Source of the DNA: Paraburkholderia panacisoli
GTDB lineage: Bacteria; Pseudomonadota; Gammaproteobacteria; Burkholderiales; Burkholderiaceae
Reading direction: 5' to 3'
Length of the DNA: 64,000 nt
Assembly (NCBI RefSeq): GCF_008369935.1
Contig: NZ_VTUZ01000013.1
Location: 124,001 to 188,000, forward strand
Shown here one piece after another: positions 17,797 to 26,732 of this stretch. How positions within the stretch are numbered: position 1 is the stretch's first letter; each line of letters begins with the position of its first letter. The notes below the pieces were generated by a model. That model did not search any database and had not been told where the DNA came from. It was given only the letters and a program-made list of their open reading frames with translations. Both the position numbers and the translations under genes were made by a program.

Positions 17797-19445
17797 TGAA
17801 GAGACTGAATGGCGGCAGCACCTTCTCCAACTGCGGCTGCAACCCTCTTTACCGAGCCGCTGCGCACGTCACCCACTGCGAAGATGCCGGGTCGGCTGGT
17901 CTCCAGGGAATGAGGAGGGCGGTCGGATGGCCACTTGTCGATTGCATCGGGACCGGTGAGCACAAAGCCGTTCGTGTCCAGCGCAACGCAATCGCCGAGC
18001 CACGCAGTATTGGGCTGTGCGCCAAGAAACAGGAAGACGTGCCGGACCGGCCTGTGTTCAATATGCCCTTGTCGATCCCATTCGACAGATTCGAGTTGTG
18101 ACTCGCCGTTCAACTCGACGATCTGTGTCCGTCGATGAACGGTGATGTTCGCAGCCGCATCAATCCGCCTGATCAAATAGTTCGACATGCTCGCGTTGAG
18201 TGCGTCGCCGCGAATCACGATGTGGACGTGGCGCGCAAATCCCGCGAGAAAAACCGCTGCCTGGCCGGCTGAATTTCCGCCGCCGACGATAATCAGTTCT
18301 TCGTTGGCGCAGAACGCGGCTTCCATAAACGTTGCGCTGTAGTAGACTCCGCGTCCCTCAAAATGCTCAAGGCGGGCCAGCGACGGCTTTCGATAGCGAG
18401 CGCCGGTAGCGATGACGACAGCGCTGGCATACACGTGTTCGTCGCAACTAAGACGGATGTGAAAGGGCGGCGCGTCGCGGCATTCGATGCCGAGTACTTC
18501 GATGGGTACACCGACTTCGGCGCCGAATTTACGACATTGAGACAAGCCGCGGCCAGCAAGCGCTTGTCCCGAGATACCAGTCGGAAATCCGAAGTAGTTT
18601 TCAATCTTCGAACTCGTCCCCGCCTGGCCGCCTGGGGCCTTGGTGTCGAGAACCGCGGCCCGCAATCCTTCTGATGCCGCGTACACTGCGGCCGCGAGAC
18701 CTGCCGGTCCCGCGCCGACCACGACCACATCGAATCGCTCACCATTCAACCTGTCGGGGCTCAGGCCAATCGCGTCAGCCACGGCGCGGTTGGTCGGACG
18801 CTTTAGCACGACGCCCTGTAACGTGACGAGCACCGGTATGTCAGCTTCCGTCACGCCATAACGTTCAAGGAGCGCCTTTGCTTCTTCATGCTCGTCGATA
18901 TCGAAGTAGGCCGAAGGCTGACCGTTGCGGCTCAGAAAATGGCGCAATCCAAGCGTGGCCGCAGAAGCCGAACTGCCAATGACCAGAACACCGCCGTTCT
19001 GATCCTGGATGAACGCAACGCGCCGCAGGATAAACGCCCGCATGATCGTTTCACTCAACTCCGCTTCCGCGATGACGAGCGCGCGTAGCGATTCCTCGTC
19101 GATGACGATGACTTCGCAGTCGCAGGTGGCGCGCGCGCTCGCCACCGCAGCGCGGCCGGCAAGCGTTCCGACCTCGCCGGTGAAGCTGCCGGCGCCGTGC
19201 ACGCCCAGAACATGGAGACTGTCTCCGGAGCCTCTTGTCGCCTCGATTGTCCCGGAGACGATGGCGAACATGGGAATGTGCCGATCACCTTCGGAGAACA
19301 GCACGTCGCCCGTTTTCAGTTTGCGCCGTTCGCCGTATCGCTCCAATAGCGCAACCTGTCTTTCATCCAGCCTTGGGAAAATTTGATGGTGACGGCTGCC
19401 GCCTGACATCAGTTCTTCAAATCTGCCTGAAGATTTATCGCTCAT
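17772..19445 (-). CDS. Flavoprotein with N-terminal cyclic-nucleotide-binding domain (thioredoxin reductase-like)
   Basis: A 557-residue three-part protein. Residues about 20-140 form a cNMP-binding/CRP-like fold (LKTGDVLFSEGDRHIPMF; GAGSFTGEVGTL). Residues 145-240 look like a thioredoxin-like domain without redox cysteines. Residues 245-557 are a thioredoxin-reductase-type module: VVVVGAGPAGLAAAVYAASE, GGQAGTSSKIENYFGF, IIVGGGNSAGQAAVFLAGFA and GIFAVGDVRSG. The TrxR active-site CxxC is absent (YYSATFMEAAFC region), so it is probably not a dithiol reductase. ATG 19445 fits the family start MSDKSSGRFEEL. It may be a redox or signalling flavoenzyme gated by a nucleotide. Confidence 0.88.
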   Translation of the reverse strand: MSDKSSGRFEELMSGGSRHHQIFPRLDERQVALLERYGERRKLKTGDVLFSEGDRHIPMFAIVSGTIEATRGSGDSLHVLGVHGAGSFTGEVGTLAGRAAVASARATCDCEVIVIDEESLRALVIAEAELSETIMRAFILRRVAFIQDQNGGVLVIGSSASAATLGLRHFLSRNGQPSAYFDIDEHEEAKALLERYGVTEADIPVLVTLQGVVLKRPTNRAVADAIGLSPDRLNGERFDVVVVGAGPAGLAAAVYAASEGLRAAVLDTKAPGGQAGTSSKIENYFGFPTGISGQALAGRGLSQCRKFGAEVGVPIEVLGIECRDAPPFHIRLSCDEHVYASAVVIATGARYRKPSLARLEHFEGRGVYYSATFMEAAFCANEELIIVGGGNSAGQAAVFLAGFARHVHIVIRGDALNASMSNYLIRRIDAAANITVHRRTQIVELNGESQLESVEWDRQGHIEHRPVRHVFLFLGAQPNTAWLGDCVALDTNGFVLTGPDAIDKWPSDRPPHSLETSRPGIFAVGDVRSGSVKRVAAAVGEGAAAIQSLHQYLALND

Positions 19446-19753
19446 GGGGCGTTCCGAATGGTTGGGCGCACATTGCGACCCGGGTGAGCCTGTTATCGGA
19501 TACCGCGTCGCCGCGAGACAATCAGCAAGACTGGAAAAGACTGCGGACCCGCAATATCCGCACAGATTGTGCGCCTGAGTTCCATGATCAGTAAAGTGTG
19601 CGAGAGAGCATGGACCGCGTGCATTGTGCTCGCGGCGAGAGTCGCGGGGCGGCCACCTGAGGTCGATCGCCACCGGTAGCCGAACAACCGGCCTTTAATA
19701 CTGCGCCGGCGCGACGAAAGCGCTGGAGGTCCGCCGGCGATTGTTGGTTCGAG

Positions 19754-20176
19754 ATGAATACGCTCGCGCACGCATGTGAACAGATTGAACGTCAGTGCTG
19801 GGAAGAGGCACTCCTGCAGTATTTCGTTGGTTCTCAGGCCAGCACGACGATGATGATGATCCAGGCGCTGTTCAGAGGCGTCACGCGCTCGCGGATCGAA
19901 CGCATGCGACGCGATCTCGATGCCTCACCGCCGACCAAGCCATGTATGCTGAGCGACGATCAGGCCACGCGGGTATTTGACATCTGGAGCGACCTGCCGA
20001 GCGTTCCACTGGATCTGCGCGAACGATACGTCGAGCTGCACCAGCGCTGTGCGGGTCGTTTCACCCTAGCGACGCTTTTTGCTGTGCTGAACGTCGGCGA
20101 TGTACCCCACGGACCAAATGGCGCGTGCGACCGAACCCGGCCTCGTCCCGACGGTGCCACCCACGTTTCTGACTGA
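19754..20176 (+). CDS. Hypothetical protein resembling integrative-element DUF2857 or FlhC-like proteins
   Basis: A 140-residue protein. The middle, GSQASTTMMMIQALFRGVTR and RIERMRRDLDASPPTKPCML, followed by QATRVFDIWSDL, resembles the helix-turn region of DUF2857 proteins in PFGI-1/SPI-7-type integrative elements; FlhC has a comparable GxxPPxxxML segment. The tail is basic and low in complexity. The next gene (20206) resembles another element-encoded protein. No promoter is obvious in the preceding 308 bases (19446-19753). Assignment is tentative. Confidence 0.5.
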   Translation: MNTLAHACEQIERQCWEEALLQYFVGSQASTTMMMIQALFRGVTRSRIERMRRDLDASPPTKPCMLSDDQATRVFDIWSDLPSVPLDLRERYVELHQRCAGRFTLATLFAVLNVGDVPHGPNGACDRTRPRPDGATHVSD

Positions 20177-20205
20177 GCTTTTTGAATCATGGGGAGGGCG
20201 GTGAT

Positions 20206-20685
20206 ATGAACGGTCTCGACAAAGCGCGGCAGGCCGGCATGGCCGTGCTTCTTGACGCATGCATTGGACGGCAGCAGTTTCACAGTGTGACGGGTTCCTG
20301 CGCGGCGCTGGAACGTTTTGCCGAAGCGTGCCGGAACGCATCACTCGATCGCGAAACGAAGGGACTCGATTACTCGATCCTGCAATCGCGCGAGCCGGCC
20401 AGTCTTGTGCTCGGCTTTGCGTCACCCTACGGTTTCATGATCGCGACACTGCTGGTCGAACTCGACTACCTGGTGCGGGTTGTCAAGTCTGCGGTATTGC
20501 GCGACCTGATCACCTCCAGCGGCGGATTTCATCGGAAAGCGAGATCGCGAAAAGTGGGGCGGTTCGCTCGATCTGCTGCGGTCCCGGTCGGCCGGCGCGA
20601 CTGGGTTCAACCTGCGGTGGTGGAGGAGCTACAAACCACGGTACCGCTTCACTCTTCGCCCGCACCGGCTTTACACGATGCATGA
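20206..20685 (+). CDS. Protein resembling integrating conjugative element protein PFL_4669 (TIGR03761), probably truncated
   Basis: A 159-residue frame from ATG 20206 with GGGGAGGG upstream. Residues about 60-105 (SLVLGFASPYGFMIATLLVE followed by LDYLVRVVKSAVLRDLI) match the conserved F-S/A-x-P-Y-G and L-x-x-x-D-x-L-V-R segment of TIGR03761 proteins. After about residue 112 the sequence becomes basic and unlike the family, and the N-terminal half is short, so a frameshift or truncation is likely. From 20686 to 20841 only non-homologous frames remain. With the preceding gene it suggests a relic of an integrative conjugative element. Confidence 0.5.
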   Translation: MNGLDKARQAGMAVLLDACIGRQQFHSVTGSCAALERFAEACRNASLDRETKGLDYSILQSREPASLVLGFASPYGFMIATLLVELDYLVRVVKSAVLRDLITSSGGFHRKARSRKVGRFARSAAVPVGRRDWVQPAVVEELQTTVPLHSSPAPALHDA

Positions 20686-20841
20686 AAGTTCGCCCGACCG
20701 ACGCCAATCGGCGGGGCATCGGGCACGACTGGGATCAGCGCGGGCGCCTGGTAATCGATCTGGTGATGCGACGCTGGTCGGACTGGCCCACCGATCGGGT
20801 AGGGTGACGGCATCTTCGCAACCACAAAAGGGTAGAACACG

Positions 20842-21120
20842 ATGAACAAGCAGGAACTGGTGGACGCCGTTGCAGCAAAGACTGGCGGCAGCAAGGTCGA
20901 CACGGGCGAGACGCTCGACGCACTGATCGGGGCCATCACGGCAGCCGTCACGAAAGGCGATACCGTGCAGCTGATCGGCTTCGGCTCGTTTTCCTCGGGT
21001 GCGCGTGCCGCGCGGGTCGGTCGCAATCCGGCGACCGGCGCCGAGATCCAGATTGCGGCCGCAAAGACAGTCAAGTTCACGGCGGGCAAGGCGTTCAAGG
21101 ATGCAGTGAACGGGGCCTGA
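20842..21120 (+). CDS. HU-family nucleoid DNA-binding protein
   Basis: A 92-residue HU/IHF-fold protein starting MNKQELVDAVAAKTGGSK. The dimer core is followed by the beta-arm region IGFGSFSSGARAARVGRNP and TGAEIQIAAAKTVKFTAGK, matching HupB-type proteins. It bends DNA non-specifically. Its location beside element-like ORFs suggests an accessory copy rather than the main housekeeping hup gene. Confidence 0.95.
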   Translation: MNKQELVDAVAAKTGGSKVDTGETLDALIGAITAAVTKGDTVQLIGFGSFSSGARAARVGRNPATGAEIQIAAAKTVKFTAGKAFKDAVNGA

Positions 21121-21698
21121 AACCGCAGCCAAGCCGCCGGACGTCGCTGCCAGCGGTCTCGTGGCCGGGTCGCCGCGACCGGTAGGGCGACAGTCGCGTC
21201 GGAACATAGTAATCAGGCTGCCGGCCTGGACTCAGGTCGGCTGGCCTGGTAGCATTTGCTGCGAGATGCCGTGTCGTATCTCGGCCAGCGCTTTGCTACC
21301 TGTCTACACCGATATCCGCATGGAAAACAAACGATCCCGGACACGCCGGCAGACCTCATGCCCGACCATCGGTGCGCTGCTGCGCTACCAGACCCGCATC
21401 GTGCGCGTCATCGCGGAAGCGCGTGGGCAGCGCGCGATGATCGAATCGCTCGACACAGTGGGCCGACATTCGTGAGCACGGTGAAATGGGGCAGCCTGCA
21501 CGAGCTCGGCGCCCAGCTCTTTTAGTCCCGGCCTCCATGGCGCGCGGCCGGCAACCTTGGCGCCGCCGAATCCGACTGCGCGGCCGATTTCACGCCGCTT
21601 GCTGTGCAACCACGCCTGAACGGTTCCCGCATTACACCCCTGTAGATGCGACGTCTCGCCTCTTTTATACTGGTGCGCATGTCAATCAGGCAAACACC
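21121..21698. other. Region between HU and SET genes; at most a small unrecognised ORF
   Basis: About 580 bases. A 51-codon frame from ATG 21320 (MENKRSRTRRQTSCPTIGAL) ends at TGA near 21475 and contains a helix-rich LRYQTRIVRVIAEARG; no family is recognised and it lacks a strong ribosome site. Other frames overlap it. The segment after 21640 is likely the promoter of the SET gene. Confidence 0.3.
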
Positions 21699-22139
21699 AT
21701 GAGGCGCGTGATTGTCCGGCGATCGTCAGTTCACGGCAGGGGCGTGTTCGCAATGAAACCGCTCGCGGCGGGCGAGCGCGTGCTTCAGTACAAGGGTGAA
21801 ATCATGTCGTGGCGCAATGCCGTTCGCCGCCACCAGCGCGAGGGCGTCGAAGGCCATACTTTCCTGTTCGGTCTGTCCGATGGGTCGGTGATTGACGGCA
21901 GCCGCGGCGGCAACAGTGCACGCTGGCTGAATCACGCCTGCGCACCGAACTGCGAGACCATCGAGGACGACGGGCGGATTTTCATCCATACCATCCGGCC
22001 AATCGAGCCCGGTGAAGAACTGTTTATTGAATATCTGCTGGCGACGGACGGACCTCTGGATGAGGACGTTCGGGCGCAATACGCGTGCCGGTGTGCTGCA
22101 AAAGGGTGCCGCCGGTCGATGCTGGCGAACGCGGCGTGA
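21699..22139 (+). CDS. SET-domain protein (putative lysine methyltransferase)
   Basis: A 146-residue stand-alone SET protein. SSVHGRGVFAMKPLAAGERV opens the fold; RWLNHACAPNC at 75-85 is the RxxNHxCxPNC S-adenosylmethionine pseudoknot motif; GEELFIEY at 105-112 is the second half of the knot with the catalytic tyrosine region. The tail CRCAAKGCR (130-138) resembles a post-SET zinc cysteine cluster. Bacterial SET proteins methylate lysines on host or self proteins, for example histone-like proteins. ATG 21699 is the first start before the fold. It lies one gene from an HU-type nucleoid protein, a possible but unproven substrate. Confidence 0.92.
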   Translation: MRRVIVRRSSVHGRGVFAMKPLAAGERVLQYKGEIMSWRNAVRRHQREGVEGHTFLFGLSDGSVIDGSRGGNSARWLNHACAPNCETIEDDGRIFIHTIRPIEPGEELFIEYLLATDGPLDEDVRAQYACRCAAKGCRRSMLANAA

Positions 22140-22522
22140 TGGGTGCGACGCAGGAGGGGAAGGGAAACGTCGCTGTCTATCGGAGCGGCCACACCATTGG
22201 GCTTGGCGAATATAGCAATTGGCCCCTTGCGCGCTCACCCCCGATCCTCAGGAATGCCTGATAGTTAGATCCATGCCTGCGTTTTTCTATCATTTCTATC
22301 AGACCAAGGTCGCATAGTTTCGCGAGAAAAATGGGAACAGACTGCTACTACAGCCATAGCCTGCCTGCGGCCCGCGCTGATGTAACCTGGACCGCTGCCG
22401 AAGTCCGTTCATACGGGCGAGAAGCGATAGCAAGCCCCACCCACCGCGCCTTACGGCCGTGTCGTGCCAGACCCGCGAACGCTGTCGGATTTATCGTGGC
22501 CTATTAGCAACTGGAGCGAGAA
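22140..22522. other. Intergenic region, no gene seen
   Basis: About 380 bases between the SET gene and the second BON gene. A lower-GC patch near 22255-22330 may hold promoters. A minus-strand frame across the SET gene and this region is only a shadow. Confidence 0.35.
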
Positions 22523-22879
22523 ATGAAGGTCATCAACACACTCAAGTTTGCTAGCGGCGCATTAATCGTGATCGCATCGATCAATGCGTGGCCCCAGACC
22601 AGCGAATCAGCCGCTGCACCGACAACGCCGGCAGCCGAGGGAAGTGCTAAAGCCACCAGACAGGCGAATCGCGCACTAAGCAAAAAAGTGCTTCGCGCCC
22701 TCTCGAAGGGCGGTGTCGCTACTTCCAGAATCAACATCATTGCAAAAGGCGGCGCAGTGACCCTCGCGGGATCCGTCACTGACGCCAGTCATATCGACAA
22801 GGCGGCCGAAATCGCAAAGACTGTGCCCGGCGTGACGTCCGTGAAAAATGCGCTGACCTTTAAAGAAGAGGGACAGTAA
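22523..22879 (+). CDS. Secreted BON-domain protein (copy 2)
   Basis: A 118-residue protein with a signal peptide (MKVINTLKFASGALIVIASI, then NAWPQT), a short Ala/Pro/Thr linker and a BON domain: LSKKVLRALSKGGVATSRIN, AKGGAVTLAGSVTDASHID, VPGVTSVKNALTF. Same architecture, start and spacing as the protein at 4152-4529, so the two are diverged paralogues. GAGCGAGAA precedes the ATG. Probably a periplasmic stress protein. Confidence 0.87.
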   Translation: MKVINTLKFASGALIVIASINAWPQTSESAAAPTTPAAEGSAKATRQANRALSKKVLRALSKGGVATSRINIIAKGGAVTLAGSVTDASHIDKAAEIAKTVPGVTSVKNALTFKEEGQ

Positions 22880-23243
22880 CACTCCGTGGAGGCAGTCGTC
22901 GCAGGGAGCGCTGACCGACTGCCCTTTAGCACACCGGCAGCAGGCAATCTCTAGGATTTCCGAATCGGGTTGTACACGGACGGCCACTAGCTTCAGGCTA
23001 ATGACCGAGGGGGCGAGACGGAGCATTCGACTTCCTTGAAAGCGGACGTACTGCACGTCCCAGACTGGTGGTCCTTCCAGCGACTGCTTACATACCGAGT
23101 CCGCAGTTGACACCACGAACACCAGAGCAGGACGGCACGCCAAGGCCGATCGTGATGCGTGCGCGCCCACAATCTCGGCTACCGTGACGATTCGTCATGC
23201 AAAAGTGGAGTCCGCGGCGCGAGCCAGTCAGGAGGAGGTGAGC
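22880..23243. other. Intergenic region before DUF2252 gene
   Basis: About 360 bases without a recognisable gene on either strand. It ends with an AGGAGG ribosome site at 23231-23236 for the DUF2252 gene. Confidence 0.35.
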
Positions 23244-24653
23244 ATGGAAACCGTGATGAAGGCGCCTGGGAAGGCGAAGGCCAAGGTCAATAACGTCGCG
23301 GAGGTCCCGGCTCTTCGCACCCGCGCAGAGCGTCTCGTCGCCGGACAGGCGTTGCGCGATAGCGTGCCGCGCAGCAGCCACGCTGACTGGATACCATCGG
23401 CCCAGCGCCGGAATCCCATAGAGATCCTGGAAGAATCGAATCAGGATCGATTGCCGGAACTTGTCCCGATTCGCTACGGCCGTATGCTCCGCAGTCCGTT
23501 CACATTCCTGCGCGGGTCGGCGGCGCTCATGGCCTACGATCTCGCGACTACCCCGAGTACTGGTCTTGAGGTGCAAGCCTGTGGAGACTGCCACCTGTTG
23601 AATTTTGGCCTGTTTGCAACCCCGGAGCGCAATCTGGTCTTTGATCTGAATGACTTTGACGAAACGCTGCCGGCACCTTGGGAATGGGATCTCAAACGGC
23701 TGGCCGTCAGTGTTGCGGTCTCCGGACGCGACAGCCACGTGTCGGATGCAGATTCCCGGAAAGCCGTCCTCGAGTGCGTGCGCGCATATCGGGAGCACCT
23801 GCGGGACTATTCCCGGATGAATCCCCTTGAAGTCTGGTACACCCGCCTGGATATGAACACCCTCATTGCGATGGCACCCGATGAGAAGGTCAGAAAGACC
23901 CGCCAACAATTGGCAGACAAAGCCCGCCAACGTGTTGTTGAAAACCTCTTTCCCAAAATTGCCGGCGAAGTGGCTGGGCGACGTCGGCTGGTCGATCAAC
24001 CACCGCTGCTCTTCCACGTCAGTGACCCGGGCTTCGAGGAACGGGTGCGTGAGGCGCTAGCCGACTATCGGCAGTCGCTGTCCGATGAGCGGCGTGTCCT
24101 CCTGGATCGCTACCACCTTGAGGACTTCGCCGTGAAGGTCGTGGGCATTGGCAGCGTCGGCACCCGTTGCTTCATCGGGTTGTTTTTTGATGAGGAAGAC
24201 CATCCCCTGATTCTCCAGTTCAAGGAGGAGCGCCGGTCGGTCCTCGAACCCTATGCGGGAAAGAGTCACTACGACAATCAGGGGCAGCGTGTCGTCATGG
24301 GGCAACGGTTGATGCAGTCTTCCAGCGACATTTTTTTAGGATGGTTGCGAGGACAACGAGGCTATGACTTTTTTGTGCGCCAGTTGCGGGACATGAAGAT
24401 GTCTGCTCCCGCCGAGGGAGTCAGCCCTGCGCGGCTCAAACGCTATGCCGGGCTCTGCGGATGGACCCTGGCCCGCGCCCACGCCAAATCCGGGGATGCC
24501 ACGAGCATCAGTGGCTATCTGGGAAGGGGCGATGCCTTTGACGAGGCCATAGGCACGTTTGCCCTCGCTTATGCAGATCAGACGGAGCGTGACCACGCGG
24601 CGCTGGCGAAGGCGGTAAGCACTGGAAGGCTGGAAGCTCTCGTTGAGGAATAG
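23244..24653 (+). CDS. DUF2252 family protein (kinase-like fold)
   Basis: A 469-residue member of DUF2252. Diagnostic segments are PIRYGRMLRSPFTFLRGSA, the GDCHLLNFGLF motif, and FDLNDFDETLPAPWEWDLKR followed by LAVSV, resembling the catalytic and metal loops of aminoglycoside-phosphotransferase-type kinases; later VVGIGSVGTRCFIGL and QRLMQSSSDIFLGW. Its substrate is unknown. ATG 23244 is chosen over 23184 because AGGAGG precedes it. Free-standing between unrelated genes; the next 341 bases (24654-24994) hold no gene. Confidence 0.92.
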   Translation: METVMKAPGKAKAKVNNVAEVPALRTRAERLVAGQALRDSVPRSSHADWIPSAQRRNPIEILEESNQDRLPELVPIRYGRMLRSPFTFLRGSAALMAYDLATTPSTGLEVQACGDCHLLNFGLFATPERNLVFDLNDFDETLPAPWEWDLKRLAVSVAVSGRDSHVSDADSRKAVLECVRAYREHLRDYSRMNPLEVWYTRLDMNTLIAMAPDEKVRKTRQQLADKARQRVVENLFPKIAGEVAGRRRLVDQPPLLFHVSDPGFEERVREALADYRQSLSDERRVLLDRYHLEDFAVKVVGIGSVGTRCFIGLFFDEEDHPLILQFKEERRSVLEPYAGKSHYDNQGQRVVMGQRLMQSSSDIFLGWLRGQRGYDFFVRQLRDMKMSAPAEGVSPARLKRYAGLCGWTLARAHAKSGDATSISGYLGRGDAFDEAIGTFALAYADQTERDHAALAKAVSTGRLEALVEE

Positions 24654-24994
24654 CGTCCTGGACCACTCGAGCGCGACCAGGCCCTTGCGCACGACCTGTC
24701 GCGCCAGCCTTGACGAGCTCCGACTGCAGCCGTCTCAATGCCTTTCCATAGTCATGCGTGAGGCAACGCCGGCCACCGTAATTGACGCGTAGACAGACCC
24801 TGTCGCAGATCGATCAGGTTTTTTTGCGTTGGGAGGCAGCGGTACATTCGCAACTTTCAGCGCGCGGCGACTAGGGACAGTGACGACAGGCGCGATGGAG
24901 TTGGCCCCGTCTGCTCCTGTTGACTCTAACGAGCGTGCTTGCCGGCGCATGACGACTCTGCAGGGCCGGGGAATCGATAAGAAGTGAGAGCTGT

Positions 24995-26488
24995 ATGAAG
25001 CGATCCGGAGGACCCGTGATTCGATTGCCGACGTCACCGTGGCTAGTACTTGCGTTGTTGCTCCTGCTCGGCGGCTGCGCCAGCCGTCCCATCAACCCGC
25101 CAATTACCCACGCCGATCCGAATGCCGGCTATCGATTTGTCACGCGCCCGCAGTATTCAACGGCCAACGAAAATCTGGTGATCCTTGCCTTTTCGGGCGG
25201 TGGCACACGTGCTGCCGCGTTCTCGTACGGCGTCCTTGAGTTCCTGCGGAATACCGAAGTCGTTGGACCGAAAGGCAACCAGTCACGCCTGCTTGACTAT
25301 GTCGGCGTGATCACCGGCGTGTCGGGCGGCAGCTTTACGGCGCTCGCCTACGGCCTCTACGGAGACAAACTCTTCGACGACTATGAACAGCGCTTTCTCA
25401 AACGCGACGTGCAGGGGGAGATCACTTCACGCACTTTAAACCCGACTTACTGGCCGTCACTGTGGTCAAGCGGCTGGGGTCGTTCGGAACTGGCGGCCGA
25501 TCTATACGACGAGATCCTCTTCAACGGCGCGACGTTTGGCGATCTTGATCGTGGGAAAGGCCCGCTCATCATCGCATCGGCCACTGACATTTCCACCGGC
25601 GCCCGTCTGCCTTTTACGCAGGCCACCTTCGACGTGCTCTGCTCGGATCTGAATGGGATACGTCTTTCCCGTGCCGCGGCCGCGTCGTCGGCAGTACCGG
25701 TGGTGCTCTCGCCCATTACGCTCAACAATTACGGTGGCACTTGCGGCTACGTGCCACCCGCCTGGATCAAGCCGTTTGTCGACTCAGTCGACCCTCCTCG
25801 ACCTGCCGCACGCGCAACCCGCCATTTGAAGGAGGAGGCGGAGTTCGGTGATGGCGTCAACCGGCCATACATCCATGTCGTAGACGGTGGCGTTTCAGAC
25901 AACCTCGGTATGCGAAGCGTGCTGGATTCCCTCGAGATCATGGAAGCGCTGCAGTCAATTGATCAGCCCACGCCACTGGACCATATACGCAGGATCATCG
26001 TCTTCGTCGTCAATTCACTGTCCACGCCGAAGACAGCATGGGATAAGTCGGAATCCCCGCCGGGCACGCTGCAGATACTGGTGAAAGCGGCGGGCGTTCC
26101 GATCGACCACTATTCCTACGAGGCGACTGAACTGTTGAGGGACAAACAGGCACAGTGGCAATCCATGCGCCGGATCCGCGAGTCGCATGCATTTGCCGCC
26201 AACAAGGATACGGCCATCACCAAGGCGTTGCGCACGCCGGACACGACGATCTATGCCATCGACGTGTCGTTCTCCCAGTTGACGGACCAGGCGGAACTGG
26301 ATTACCTGAATGAGCAGCCCACGTCGTTCTCCCTGTCGGCCGAGGCCGTCGACCGCCTGCGCGCCGCTGCGGGGAAGATCATCATGGCGTCGCCCGAGTT
26401 CCAGCGGCTGCTGCAGGACGTCGGCGGCAAAATCGTGAGTGACCCGCCGCGCACCGGGGCGAAAGAAACGGTACCCGCCGCGAAGTAG
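24995..26488 (+). CDS. Patatin-like phospholipase, lipoprotein
   Basis: A 497-residue protein with a lipoprotein signal: hydrophobic WLVLALLLLLGGC with lipobox LGGC. The patatin domain has the oxyanion loop SGGGTRAAAFSYGVLEFL, the nucleophile GVSGGS (GxSxG) and the second catalytic residue in VVDGGVSDNLG (DGG). Such serine-aspartate hydrolases remove acyl chains from phospholipids. The lipid anchor places it in an envelope membrane. The last 130 residues form a helical tail without a known domain. Confidence 0.92.
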   Translation: MKRSGGPVIRLPTSPWLVLALLLLLGGCASRPINPPITHADPNAGYRFVTRPQYSTANENLVILAFSGGGTRAAAFSYGVLEFLRNTEVVGPKGNQSRLLDYVGVITGVSGGSFTALAYGLYGDKLFDDYEQRFLKRDVQGEITSRTLNPTYWPSLWSSGWGRSELAADLYDEILFNGATFGDLDRGKGPLIIASATDISTGARLPFTQATFDVLCSDLNGIRLSRAAAASSAVPVVLSPITLNNYGGTCGYVPPAWIKPFVDSVDPPRPAARATRHLKEEAEFGDGVNRPYIHVVDGGVSDNLGMRSVLDSLEIMEALQSIDQPTPLDHIRRIIVFVVNSLSTPKTAWDKSESPPGTLQILVKAAGVPIDHYSYEATELLRDKQAQWQSMRRIRESHAFAANKDTAITKALRTPDTTIYAIDVSFSQLTDQAELDYLNEQPTSFSLSAEAVDRLRAAAGKIIMASPEFQRLLQDVGGKIVSDPPRTGAKETVPAAK

Positions 26489-26732
26489 CGCACCCTGGAA
26501 CGCCCCTGCGCTGCTTGTGGCCGACCTATTCAATCGGGCCGGGGCTTCTGCTTCCTCGCCGGTCACCGCGACAGGCACGCGCGCGTCGATCGTTCCATAC
26601 TTGAATGCATTTGTTTCTGGCCCCACTTCTCACGGACGTCGCCCGCGCGCTCTGCGAAGCCACCTGAAAGATTGTTCCGCTTCCGTCCGAGCCTGTAGCA
26701 AGCGCGGCTCGAACGCACGATTCCGGAGGCGC

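Noticed and set aside
23088..24017. 309-codon minus-strand frame opposite DUF2252
   Set aside because: No domain features; the DUF2252 motifs on the plus strand are unambiguous.
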